Below are positions 7,021-15,344 of a stretch of DNA of 64,000 nt, one piece after another (position 1 is the stretch's first letter; each line of letters starts with the position of its first letter). This DNA comes from Lachnospiraceae bacterium (lineage in GTDB: Bacteria; Bacillota; Clostridia; Lachnospirales; Lachnospiraceae): assembly GCA_028689585.1 (NCBI GenBank), contig JAQVCW010000021.1:1-64000 (forward strand). Reading direction: 5' to 3'. Both the position numbers and the translations under genes were made by a program. Under the pieces are notes generated by a model that was not told the DNA's origin, searched no databases, and worked only from the letters and a program-made list of their open reading frames with translations.

Positions 7021-9123
7021 TCAACCCACTCCATAGTATGAATATCCACTGTTCAGAGTATCCACTTCATTTGTCTGTGCACCTTCCACCACATCCTTTC
7101 CATAAGGAAAAGCGATTTTATCCTCTGTGGTAAGACCTTCCTTGATCTCCATCGCAGAGCCGTAAATACTCATGCCGGTTCTGATGTACTGCTTTTTCAG
7201 AAGGCCGTCGCTCCCCTGGATATAGACATAGCTCTTGCCGCTGCTTTCTGTCCTGATATAATAATTCTCAAGATAAATCCCGGTTCCCGCATCCTTATCT
7301 ACCAACTGCAGCTCTGCGTCACCTTCTGTCAACCCCTCCGCGTCTTCAATATAGGCCAAGAACGGGTAATGGGATGCATTGCTGTTATCACCGCCATATC
7401 CATAGTAGCCGTCACTGCTGACAGGGTATTCCGATACTTCCGTAATCGATGCCATAAAGGGAAGCCCTGTATCATAAGAAGTTCCCTTGACCATATCCCC
7501 CAGAGATATGGTATCCCGCTTTAACTCATTTATGGTTCCTTTTACATACATACCTGCTTTGCCAGTAATCACAATAAAATCTTCATCGGAAACCGCTTCA
7601 TCCACAGTACCCGCGGACTTTACCACACCATTCATCGTGCTTTTGATAATCTTGTTATCCAGCTTTCTCTGATACTGCTTGATTTTCAGCTCGGATTCCC
7701 TAATTTCCAACTGGCATTCTTCGATTTGACTTTCCTGCTCCTCAATCGCCTGCTTCAGTTCGTCCGCCGTATAGGTAGTGCCGTCTCCCATATCTCCATA
7801 ATCACCAAAATCGTCATACGGAAACTCTGTCATATCTTCCGTAGATTCTTCTGTCTCTTCCAGCAGTTGTGAATTGTTCAGATGAGCGGCCATTGCCCTG
7901 ATCTCCTCATAATACTTTGGAAGGACCTCCTGATATTCCAGAATTTCCTCTACCTTATCCAGCTTCAGATCATAATAAATACTCTCCGCCAGTCTGACAT
8001 ACGCTTCTGCTTCCTGATAAAAAGCTTCATCCATCTTATCCGGTGTGAGGCCCTGAGGATTGATCAGATGCAAATAATAAATCAACTGCAAAACCCGAAC
8101 TCTGTTATATGCCTGCTGCAGCACGTCCGTGGTGCTTGCCCCCACCAGATCTGACACGGAAGTCTTCAGCGCATATACATTGCGCTCTCTTTCTGTCCGG
8201 TAATCATCCTGAAACTTTTCTTTCGTCACATCCGTCAGCTTTTCCTGATAAATACGCAGTGCTTCCTGAAGATCGGAGGCAATCAGTGCATCTTCTTCCT
8301 GCTCTGAGAGCTGCTTTACTCTGGTGAGAAAATCATTGACACTGGCAATAATCTCTTCCGGCGATACCACTTCCTGATCCAGAGGAGCAGAACCATCATC
8401 GCTGATAATCTCGCCGGCATTTCCTCCGCCTTCCGAATTATCCTCACCCGAATCATCTATGATCAGGTCATCTGACGGTGTTCCATCGCCCTGATCCGCA
8501 TCCGTATCCGGCTCCGTCTGCCCGCCGTCAGTCTGTCCGCCTTCGGTCTGTCCCGCATCGGTCTGTCCGCTGTCCGCCGGTCCGCCTTCGGTCTGTCCCG
8601 CATCGGTCTGCCCGCCGTCCGCCTGATTTCCTGCATCGCTGCCCGAATCCGTGAAAACTCCGGGATCTGTCAGGACTTCTTCCGCAGATGCCGTCATTGT
8701 GCCATCGTTCGTACTTATGGAAGCGCCGGGCCTGGTGTTCTGTAATTTTTTCAGTGCCCGATTCATTGCCTCCAGATTCAACTCCAGTGTCTGCTTCGTC
8801 AGGTCTTCCATCTCCTGTTCCAGCTCTGTCAGCGTCATGTCATATTCCAGCAGCGGATCGCCGATCTTCACTTCGTCCCCTGTCTCTACATATACCTTCA
8901 CCAGCTCGTAGTCATCATTCAGCTTCACACTCTGGGAATCCTGAGAGACAATGGAGCCGTAAATGGTGGAATTATCCCCCCAGTAGCCCTGATTCACATT
9001 CGAAACCGGCACCACATCCACCGGCTTTTTAGAGTTCTGCATAGTGTAATAGACACCATATCCAATCCCTCCTCCAATGCCTGCCAGGATCACTGCGGTA
9101 ATCGCTATCGTCTTAATTTTCAT
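7021..9123 (-). CDS. MacA/HlyD-like adaptor protein with a long acidic repeat insert
   Basis: The start is placed at the ATG at 9123 (MKIKTIAITAVIL), which precedes a signal-anchor helix of about 20 residues; the frame is open upstream to 9192. The 700-residue protein has the adaptor layout of a beta-barrel/lipoyl-like first half (VKLNDDYELVKVYVETGDEV), a long helical coiled coil (about 260-500) and a closing barrel (KIIKSTMNGVVKSAG). Between them is an unusual insert (about 165-235) of repeated GGQTDAGQTEGG-type units rich in D, E, G and Q. It overlaps the 3' end of the ATPase gene by 11 bp, implying coupled translation. It is probably a surface-exposed partner of the permease. Confidence 0.8.
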   Translation of the reverse strand: MKIKTIAITAVILAGIGGGIGYGVYYTMQNSKKPVDVVPVSNVNQGYWGDNSTIYGSIVSQDSQSVKLNDDYELVKVYVETGDEVKIGDPLLEYDMTLTELEQEMEDLTKQTLELNLEAMNRALKKLQNTRPGASISTNDGTMTASAEEVLTDPGVFTDSGSDAGNQADGGQTDAGQTEGGPADSGQTDAGQTEGGQTDGGQTEPDTDADQGDGTPSDDLIIDDSGEDNSEGGGNAGEIISDDGSAPLDQEVVSPEEIIASVNDFLTRVKQLSEQEEDALIASDLQEALRIYQEKLTDVTKEKFQDDYRTERERNVYALKTSVSDLVGASTTDVLQQAYNRVRVLQLIYYLHLINPQGLTPDKMDEAFYQEAEAYVRLAESIYYDLKLDKVEEILEYQEVLPKYYEEIRAMAAHLNNSQLLEETEESTEDMTEFPYDDFGDYGDMGDGTTYTADELKQAIEEQESQIEECQLEIRESELKIKQYQRKLDNKIIKSTMNGVVKSAGTVDEAVSDEDFIVITGKAGMYVKGTINELKRDTISLGDMVKGTSYDTGLPFMASITEVSEYPVSSDGYYGYGGDNSNASHYPFLAYIEDAEGLTEGDAELQLVDKDAGTGIYLENYYIRTESSGKSYVYIQGSDGLLKKQYIRTGMSIYGSAMEIKEGLTTEDKIAFPYGKDVVEGAQTNEVDTLNSGYSYYGVG

Positions 9124-9805
9124 GGGTGTCCCCTCCTCGTTCAGAGATTTCTCCATCGAAAATATCCACGGTCCGCTTTGCATAAGCCGCAATCTCCGGA
9201 GAATGGGTAATCATGATAATCGTAACCCCTTCTTCATTCAGCTTCTCAAATAAATCCATCAACTGGGTGCTGGACTTGGAATCCAATGCGCCGGTAGGCT
9301 CATCCGCCAGCAGGATCTTCGGCCGGTTCACCATCGCTCTGGCAATGGCCACTCTCTGCTTCTGTCCGCCGGACAACTGGGAGGGAGTAAATGTAATACG
9401 ATCCTCCAGGCCCACCCTGGTCAGCGCTTCTGTTGCCCGTTTCATCCGTTCCTTTTTTTTCACACCTGCATAAACCAGGGGCAGCGACACATTTTCCAGC
9501 GCTGTCTGTCTTGCCAGAAGCTGGAAGTTCTGAAACACGAAGCCCAGATTGTGCAGCCGGACGAATGCCATATCCTTATCGTCTTTTTTCAGCACATTCT
9601 CCCCTGCCAGTTCATAGGTACCCTTGGTGGGCCGATCCAGGCAGCCCACAATATTCATCAAGGTAGATTTGCCGGAACCGGACGGTCCCATAATTGCCAC
9701 ATACTCCCCTTCTTCTACATGCAGTGTGACATCCTTCAGGACAGGAACAATGATATTTTTTCCTATCATATAATCTTTATAAATATGATCTAATTTCAGG
9801 ACCAC
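9113..9805 (-). CDS. MacB/LolD-type ABC transporter ATP-binding protein
   Basis: This 230-residue ATPase has Walker A GPSGSGKST (about 40), a Q-loop in VFQNFQLL, signature LSGGQKQRVAIARA (about 143), Walker B ILLADEPTGALD and switch His in MITHSPE. The set is typical of the MacB/LolD/FtsE class that works with FtsX-fold permeases. It lies between the two adaptor genes and energises the permease at 5746-7005. It ends ERGGDTHEN, overlapping the next start codon. Confidence 0.95.
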   Translation of the reverse strand: MVLKLDHIYKDYMIGKNIIVPVLKDVTLHVEEGEYVAIMGPSGSGKSTLMNIVGCLDRPTKGTYELAGENVLKKDDKDMAFVRLHNLGFVFQNFQLLARQTALENVSLPLVYAGVKKKERMKRATEALTRVGLEDRITFTPSQLSGGQKQRVAIARAMVNRPKILLADEPTGALDSKSSTQLMDLFEKLNEEGVTIIMITHSPEIAAYAKRTVDIFDGEISERGGDTHEN

Positions 9806-9828
9806 AAGACTTCCCCCTATTCACATTC

Positions 9829-11370
9829 CTACTCTGCGTCTGCATCATAAACCTCTTCTCCGTCTTCCAAGGTAACCCCGCTGTCTTCATCCAGACCGTT
9901 GATCACATCGGCATCCGCATCATAGACATCGCCGTCCGCCAGACCGTCTGCACCGCCGTCATCATACACTTCTCCATCCAAACCGTCCATGCCGCCATCG
10001 TCATAGACTTCTCCATCCAGACCGTCCATGCTGCCATCGTCATAGACCATACCGTCCTCTGCCGCGCCGTCTGTAAACGTATCATCATAGGATGCGCCGT
10101 CACTGTATTCTCCTCCATCCATGGAAATATCCAACCCTGAGGAGGAAGCTGCCGATGTATCATTATAAATAACCGGAAGACCCTCGGTCAGTTCTTCCGC
10201 CGGATATGTAATATAGTCCTCTTCGGTCAGACCGTCTGTCACCTGATACGTCATCATCTCCTGATCATACTCTCCCAGTGTGACCGGACGTTTTTCCAGC
10301 GTATTATTCGCTGACGCCGCCCATGCATAAGAAGTGCCATCCTCTTTGGTGACAAAATAATAATCATCCAGCCAGATTCCTTCCTTTTTATCCTCCTGCC
10401 CCTGATTCGGCTCCATGTAAACATGCTGCCCCAAAAGTAAGCCATCGGAAGAATCCAGTGTCACATAAAATGGATAATTGGTGGAGGAAGTGCCGTTATC
10501 TGAACTGCTGCCGGAATAAAAACCGGAATTGGAGTTTGTATTTGACTCTCCTTTATCCAGATTGATCTCTGAGATCGTTCCATGCCAGGTAACGCTTTCA
10601 TCCACTCTGGAATGAACGATCATTTCCATGCCGTCATAGATCTGATCCTTGTTCTGCTCATTTACCGTTCCCTTGACGCGGTAATCCCCCACTTCAAGAA
10701 CCGTAATATACGCAGAATCGGAAGAATCCGAATTGTTGCTGTTGCTTCCCGGATCATTGATGCTCTTTACCACACCGGCCAGTTCACTGCTGATGACGGC
10801 ATTGGCTATGGTAGTCTTTAGCTGCTCAATCTCCAGCTCTTTTGACTTATACTCATACTGGCTTTTCTTGATCGTGTTCTCTTCGGTCAGAATCTGCGTG
10901 GTATAGGTAAGCTGATCATCCGCAGAGGCGCTCTTCTTTTCTTTCTCCAACTGTGCCTTTCTGGCTGTGGAGGTATCTATTTCATTCTGGCAGCGCTCCA
11001 GATCGATCTGCGCCTGAGCCAGCTTGTCCTCATCATCTGTGGTATCATAAATAAAGAGCTTCTGACCCTCTTTGACTTCGTCGCCCTCTTTGACATAGCA
11101 TTCTTTTACGGTACGGTCATTCTCCAGCTTCACTTCCCAGGTCTGCTGCGGTTCGATCACCCCGGCGTAGCGCTGAATCAATCCATTTCCACTGCCAAGG
11201 CCGGCCAGCACGGATACGGAATCCACATAGACAGCATTCTCACTGTCCGAAGAAACCCGTTCTCCGGATGTACTGCTCCCCGCGCCTTTATAAAACCAGT
11301 GATAATACACTCCTGCCGACGCTCCGCCTGCCAGCACAAGCACTAATAATACTGCAATTGGTTTTTTCAT
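9829..11370 (-). CDS. HlyD/MacA-like adaptor protein with an acidic repeat tail
   Basis: First gene of the efflux operon, 513 residues. An N-terminal signal anchor (PIAVLLVLVLAGGASAGVYY) is followed by a barrel-sandwich half (WEVKLENDRTVKECYVKEGDEV), a short coiled coil (about 120-200) and the second half (VISSELAGVVKSIND). The last hundred or so residues form a strongly acidic tail with tandem units MDGLDGEVYDDGG. Its sequence differs from the second adaptor, so this is not a recent duplication; the two may form a mixed ring or serve different complexes. Transcription starts somewhere in the 11371-11500 gap, where I see no strong promoter. Confidence 0.8.
   Translation of the reverse strand: MKKPIAVLLVLVLAGGASAGVYYHWFYKGAGSSTSGERVSSDSENAVYVDSVSVLAGLGSGNGLIQRYAGVIEPQQTWEVKLENDRTVKECYVKEGDEVKEGQKLFIYDTTDDEDKLAQAQIDLERCQNEIDTSTARKAQLEKEKKSASADDQLTYTTQILTEENTIKKSQYEYKSKELEIEQLKTTIANAVISSELAGVVKSINDPGSNSNNSDSSDSAYITVLEVGDYRVKGTVNEQNKDQIYDGMEMIVHSRVDESVTWHGTISEINLDKGESNTNSNSGFYSGSSSDNGTSSTNYPFYVTLDSSDGLLLGQHVYMEPNQGQEDKKEGIWLDDYYFVTKEDGTSYAWAASANNTLEKRPVTLGEYDQEMMTYQVTDGLTEEDYITYPAEELTEGLPVIYNDTSAASSSGLDISMDGGEYSDGASYDDTFTDGAAEDGMVYDDGSMDGLDGEVYDDGGMDGLDGEVYDDGGADGLADGDVYDADADVINGLDEDSGVTLEDGEEVYDADAE
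9930..10050 (-). repeat. In-frame tandem repeat in the acidic tail of the adaptor gene
   Basis: About 39-base units encoding MDGLDGEVYDDGG-like peptides occur in tandem (two close copies plus a diverged third). Such repeats can change copy number by slippage, so tail length may vary between strains. Confidence 0.7.
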
Positions 11371-11502
11371 CCAAAATACTCTCCCTTATATGACATATCT
11401 ATGCTATCTTATCACCTGAATCTTAAATTGTACAGTTTCAAATTCTTAAGACTTCTTGAACACTCTGTGAAATGCAATAAGAAATCGGGCATTTTGCCGT
11501 AA

Positions 11503-11531
11503 TTGACAAGAAAGGACTTTTCATATAAACT
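11503..11531 (+). promoter_or_regulatory. Sigma-A promoter of the DUF1294 gene
   Basis: TTGACA (11503-11508) and TAAACT (11526-11531) are 17 bases apart, 27 bases before the ATG at 11558. It faces away from the efflux operon. Confidence 0.7.
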
Positions 11532-11557
11532 GTCCCTAAGGGGAAGAAAGGATTTTT

Positions 11558-12847
11558 ATGAAAACTTTTTTAATCGGATACATCATCATCATCAATTTTG
11601 GCGGGTTCCTTCTTATGGGAATCGACAAATGGAAGGCACGCACGGGACGATGGCGTATCGCTGAAAAGACTTTATTTATAGTCGCTCTGCTCGGCGGCAG
11701 CATTGGCTCTATTGTCGGCATGTATTTCTTCCGGCATAAGACAAAGCATCTGTCCTTTACGATCGGCCTTCCAACCATTCTGGTTCTTCAGCTTCTTGCT
11801 GTCATTCTTATTTTTATTTTTCATCAGGAACGTCTGGAGAGTCCGTCCAGTGCAGTGAACCGGGAGCTTGAGCTCATACAGAATCTGGATGAGACAACGA
11901 TTCAGAACTTTATTTCTTATGAAAGTCTGATGTCAGCTCCGGCGGCCTCTGCTGATGTCGGTCCGGAAACCACTGAGGCCGTGGATCTTTTTTTTAAAAA
12001 TTTTGATTATCATATTCATTCCGAGAATATTACCGATGACACCGCTGTAGTCAGTGTGGAGATCATTAATATTGACACCCGGTCCCTTGCCAGAGATCTG
12101 TGCCGCTCCCTCACCGCAGCCAATATCAACATCAGTCAGGATCAGTCAGGTCCTTACTCTTTGAATGATTATTTTTCTCTGCTGCGGAACACTTTATCCG
12201 AAAATACATATGACCTGACCGCCACCACCGCCTATTTCAATCTGGTGCGGGAAAATAATATCTGGGTGATCCAGTCCGATGACACGCTGGAAAATGAACT
12301 GGTCAGCGGCTTTATTTCCTGGATCAATGATCCCATGCTGCTCACCCCTCAGGAGGTCCTCACCTTCTATCTTGAAGAATTTTCTTCTCTGACGGCGCAG
12401 GACTGGGTAAACTATCTGGACATTCAGGATATCTTTTCCACCTACAGCGAAAAATATTACGCTGCCGTTGATTCTGCCTATATGGAAAAAATCGCAGAGT
12501 TTTTTGATTATGAAATAAAAGACTGTACCATCGACGGTACCTCTGCCGGGGCGGATATCTCCATCACCAGCGTGGACATGACTCACGTTCTGGATGTCTA
12601 CAAATCCAGTCTGCTTCTCTATGCCCACAGCACCGAGCCCCTTCGCAGTGACAACGAGCAGCAGTCCGACGCCTCCGCCCAGTATCTGCTGCAGGCGCTC
12701 CAGGAAGATGCCGTTCCGGCCTCCTACGATGTGACAGTCACCCTGATCAACGACGGCAATGCATGGCAGTTGGACATAGACGATTCCCTCACCAATGCAT
12801 TTCTCGGCGACATCACGAGCGCGATGGAAACCTTCCGGGCTTCCTGA
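11558..12847 (+). CDS. DUF1294 membrane protein with a large extracellular domain
   Basis: Residues 1-95 are a DUF1294-type membrane unit: MGIDKWKARTGRWRI, then EKTLFIVALLGGSIGSI and a second helix. Its role is unknown in the wider family, where the protein usually ends here at about 90 residues. This one continues after a third hydrophobic stretch (PTILVLQLLAVILIFIF) with some 310 residues of acidic polar sequence, probably outside the cell, without Cys clusters or enzyme motifs I recognise. Two related segments appear in it (around NFDYHIHSENITDDTAVV and EFFDYEIKDCTIDG), suggesting a tandem domain. Ribosome binding site AAAGGA precedes the ATG. It is the only plus-strand chromosomal gene in this stretch. 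Confidence 0.75.
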   Translation: MKTFLIGYIIIINFGGFLLMGIDKWKARTGRWRIAEKTLFIVALLGGSIGSIVGMYFFRHKTKHLSFTIGLPTILVLQLLAVILIFIFHQERLESPSSAVNRELELIQNLDETTIQNFISYESLMSAPAASADVGPETTEAVDLFFKNFDYHIHSENITDDTAVVSVEIINIDTRSLARDLCRSLTAANINISQDQSGPYSLNDYFSLLRNTLSENTYDLTATTAYFNLVRENNIWVIQSDDTLENELVSGFISWINDPMLLTPQEVLTFYLEEFSSLTAQDWVNYLDIQDIFSTYSEKYYAAVDSAYMEKIAEFFDYEIKDCTIDGTSAGADISITSVDMTHVLDVYKSSLLLYAHSTEPLRSDNEQQSDASAQYLLQALQEDAVPASYDVTVTLINDGNAWQLDIDDSLTNAFLGDITSAMETFRAS

Positions 12848-12860
12848 TTTCCGAAAAGAC

Positions 12861-12909
12861 AAAATAGGGGGACGGTTCTCTGAAAACCAGAGAACCGTCC
12901 CCCTATTTT
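12861..12909. terminator. Perfect 22-bp stem palindrome, shared terminator and possible REP element
   Basis: Arms 12861-12882 and 12888-12909 are perfect complements over 22 bases, containing GGGGGACGGTTCTCTG, with a 5-base loop and A/T runs on both sides. It sits between the convergent DUF1294 and aspS genes and would terminate both. The GGGGACGGTTCTC core resembles REP-like palindromes I recall from clostridial genomes, so it may also be a dispersed repeat. Confidence 0.85.
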
Positions 12910-12910
12910 A

Positions 12911-14689
12911 CTATTTGAATGTAATTCCAAGTTCCTCAAGCTGCTTTTTATCCACCGGTGCCGGTGCCTGAGTCATCAGGCAGGAAGAATCTTTTACCTT
13001 CGGGAAGGCGATGACATCACGTATGCTGTCAAGACCAAGCATCAGCATCACCACACGGTCCAGGCCGTAAGCCAGTCCTGCGTGAGGCGGCACTCCGTAT
13101 TTGAATGCATTCAGCAGGAAGGAGAACTGCTCCTGTGCCTGCTCCTTCGTAAAGCCAAGGCATTCGAACATCTTTTCCTGAATATCATTCTGATGAATAC
13201 GGACAGAACCGCCGCCGATCTCACAGCCATTCAAAACAATGTCATATGCTTTTGCACGGACACTGCCCGGATCTGTGTCGATGAATTTCAGATCCTCTTC
13301 CATCGGCATGGTAAACGGATGATGCATTGCCGTAAATCTGCCTTCTTCTTCGCTGTACTCCAGCAGCGGAAATTCCACTACCCAGAGAAATTCAAATTTT
13401 TTCGGATCGATCAGTTCCAGTCTGCGGGCCAGTTCACAGCGCAGAGCGCCCATGGTTTCGCAGGCCAGCTTATTCTTATCTGCTGCAAAGAGCAGAAGGT
13501 CACCCGGTTCTCCTTCCATGGCAGCGGACAGAGCTTTCAGCTCCTCTTCTGTCATGAATTTTGCAAAGGAAGATTTGTATGTGCCGTCCGGCTGTATGGA
13601 AAGATATGCCAGCCCCTTCAGTCCATATCCCTTTACAAAATCGGTCAATGCATCAATCTTCTTGCGGGGCATTCCTGCCTGGCCTTTGACATTGATGCCG
13701 CGGACGGAACCGCCGTTCTCAATGGCGCCGGTAAACACACCGAAGCCGCAGCCCTTTACGGTATCGGACACATCATGCAGCTCCATTCCAAAACGCAGAT
13801 CCGGCTTATCGGAGCCAAAACGGTTCATCGCCTCTTTCCAGGTCATGCGGCGAAACGGTGTCTGAAGATCAATATCCAGAATCTCTTTCCACAGGTATTT
13901 CAATAATTTTTCATTGACTTCGATCACATCATCAATGTCCACAAAGGATAATTCCATATCCATCTGGGTGAACTCCGGCTGACGGTCTGCCCGCAGATCC
14001 TCATCCCGGAAGCATCTGGCAATCTGAAAATAGCGGTCATATCCGGAACACATCAAAAGCTGCTTGAACAACTGAGGGGACTGGGGCAGAGCAAAAAAGC
14101 TGCCCGGGTAAATACGGCTTGGCACCAGGTAATCTCTGGCTCCTTCCGGTGTGCTTTTGCCCAGCATAGGTGTCTCAATCTCCAGAAAGCCCTGTTCTGC
14201 CATAAAATTACGGGACAGAGTAGCTACGCGGCTCTTTACCATGAGATTTCTCTGAATATCCGGTCTGCGCAGATCCAGAAAACGGTATTTCAGACGCAGT
14301 TCTTCTCTGGTCTGGCTGTTTTCTTCGATTGGGAAGGGCGGAGTCTCCGCTTCTGCCAGTACCCGAAGTGCAGCCGCACGGACCTCCAGCTCTCCGGTTG
14401 CCATTTTTTCGTTGACTGCACCGGAACGCTGTTCCACCCTGCCGACCACTGCCAGCACAAATTCATTTCTCACACTGCCTGCTTTTTCAAAGCCTTCGCT
14501 TCCGATATCATTTTCATCAAATACGATCTGCATCAGTCCGCTCCGGTCTCTTAAATCCACAAAGATCAGACTTCCCAGGTTTCTTCTTTTCTGCACCCAG
14601 CCCATCAGCGTTACCGTTTTACCGATATCTGCTTTTGTCACTTCCGTACATCTGTGGGTTCTTTTCAAACCCTTCATTGATTCTGCCAT
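12911..14689 (-). CDS. aspS: Aspartyl-tRNA synthetase
   Basis: The 592-residue class II enzyme charges tRNA-Asp. It has the N-terminal OB fold that reads the anticodon (VTLMGWVQKRRNLGSLIFVDLRD), motif 1 around FLEIETPML, motif 2 FRDEDLRADRQPEFTQMDME, the bacterial GAD insertion (about 290-420) and motif 3 GLAYGLDRVVMLM. The length is that of bacterial-type AspRS with the insertion. GGAGG precedes the ATG by eight bases. No T-box leader is visible upstream. Whether the enzyme discriminates tRNA-Asp from tRNA-Asn cannot be judged here. Confidence 0.97.
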   Translation of the reverse strand: MAESMKGLKRTHRCTEVTKADIGKTVTLMGWVQKRRNLGSLIFVDLRDRSGLMQIVFDENDIGSEGFEKAGSVRNEFVLAVVGRVEQRSGAVNEKMATGELEVRAAALRVLAEAETPPFPIEENSQTREELRLKYRFLDLRRPDIQRNLMVKSRVATLSRNFMAEQGFLEIETPMLGKSTPEGARDYLVPSRIYPGSFFALPQSPQLFKQLLMCSGYDRYFQIARCFRDEDLRADRQPEFTQMDMELSFVDIDDVIEVNEKLLKYLWKEILDIDLQTPFRRMTWKEAMNRFGSDKPDLRFGMELHDVSDTVKGCGFGVFTGAIENGGSVRGINVKGQAGMPRKKIDALTDFVKGYGLKGLAYLSIQPDGTYKSSFAKFMTEEELKALSAAMEGEPGDLLLFAADKNKLACETMGALRCELARRLELIDPKKFEFLWVVEFPLLEYSEEEGRFTAMHHPFTMPMEEDLKFIDTDPGSVRAKAYDIVLNGCEIGGGSVRIHQNDIQEKMFECLGFTKEQAQEQFSFLLNAFKYGVPPHAGLAYGLDRVVMLMLGLDSIRDVIAFPKVKDSSCLMTQAPAPVDKKQLEELGITFK

Positions 14690-14726
14690 TTATTTTTCCT
14701 CCATCTTTGAACATCACCCCAGGTGT

Positions 14727-15344
14727 CTATTCCAGAAGCGCTCCCAGATACTGTTCTGTGCTTCCTTTATCTAAAATGACATCCAGGTCTTTTTCATGTA
14801 TTACATTCAAAAAAGCAAGAAATACTTTTAAATCGTAGTTCTTCGCCTCTTCTATCATTAGTTCCACTGCCGCATCCGCATCAAAAGATTTTCGATAGGG
14901 GCGGTCAGAAGTAAGGGCCGCAAATACGTCACAAATACGGATAATCCTGGCTCCCAGAGGAATTTCCTCCCTGGTGAGATTTCTGGGATAGCCGGAGCCA
15001 TCGCAGTTTTCATGATGAGCATGAACCCATTCCACCAGATGCTTAGGGTAGCCGTTCTGCTCCAAAATCTTTGCACTGAGATCCGCATGCATCCTGACAT
15101 ATTTCATTTCCTCAATCGTCAGCGTATCCTCTTCCCGGCCATAAAGATATTTTTTCAGTTCCAGCTTTCCCACATCATGCAGGAAACCGGCCACCGCCAG
15201 TTCATAACAGGTATCCTCCGGAAGCTTCATTTCTCTGGCAACTGCCAGTGCAAGATTGCTGACGCACATACCATGACTGATTTCTTTTGCAAGGCTCAGT
15301 TGAATGATATGGACCTTTTTCCGATATCCTGCATTTTTATTCAT
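14727..15344 (-). CDS. HD-GYP domain phosphohydrolase
   Basis: The start is the ATG at 15344 (MNKNAGYRKK), which overlaps the hemZ stop by 8 bases. The compact 205-residue protein is essentially one HD-GYP domain: FLHDVGK (metal-binding HD), a second HADLSAKIL, and HHENCDGSGYP with ICDVFAALTSDRPYRK, all signatures of c-di-GMP phosphodiesterases. There is no receiver or sensor domain. A GGDEF protein in the same window (47577-50540) makes c-di-GMP signalling plausible. The C-terminal part (about 155-205) is a helical extension. Confidence 0.85.
   Translation of the reverse strand: MNKNAGYRKKVHIIQLSLAKEISHGMCVSNLALAVAREMKLPEDTCYELAVAGFLHDVGKLELKKYLYGREEDTLTIEEMKYVRMHADLSAKILEQNGYPKHLVEWVHAHHENCDGSGYPRNLTREEIPLGARIIRICDVFAALTSDRPYRKSFDADAAVELMIEEAKNYDLKVFLAFLNVIHEKDLDVILDKGSTEQYLGALLE

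Noticed and set aside
13082-13906. Long plus-strand frame opposite aspS
   Set aside because: Shadow of the conserved aspS gene; no start signals or homologous motifs.
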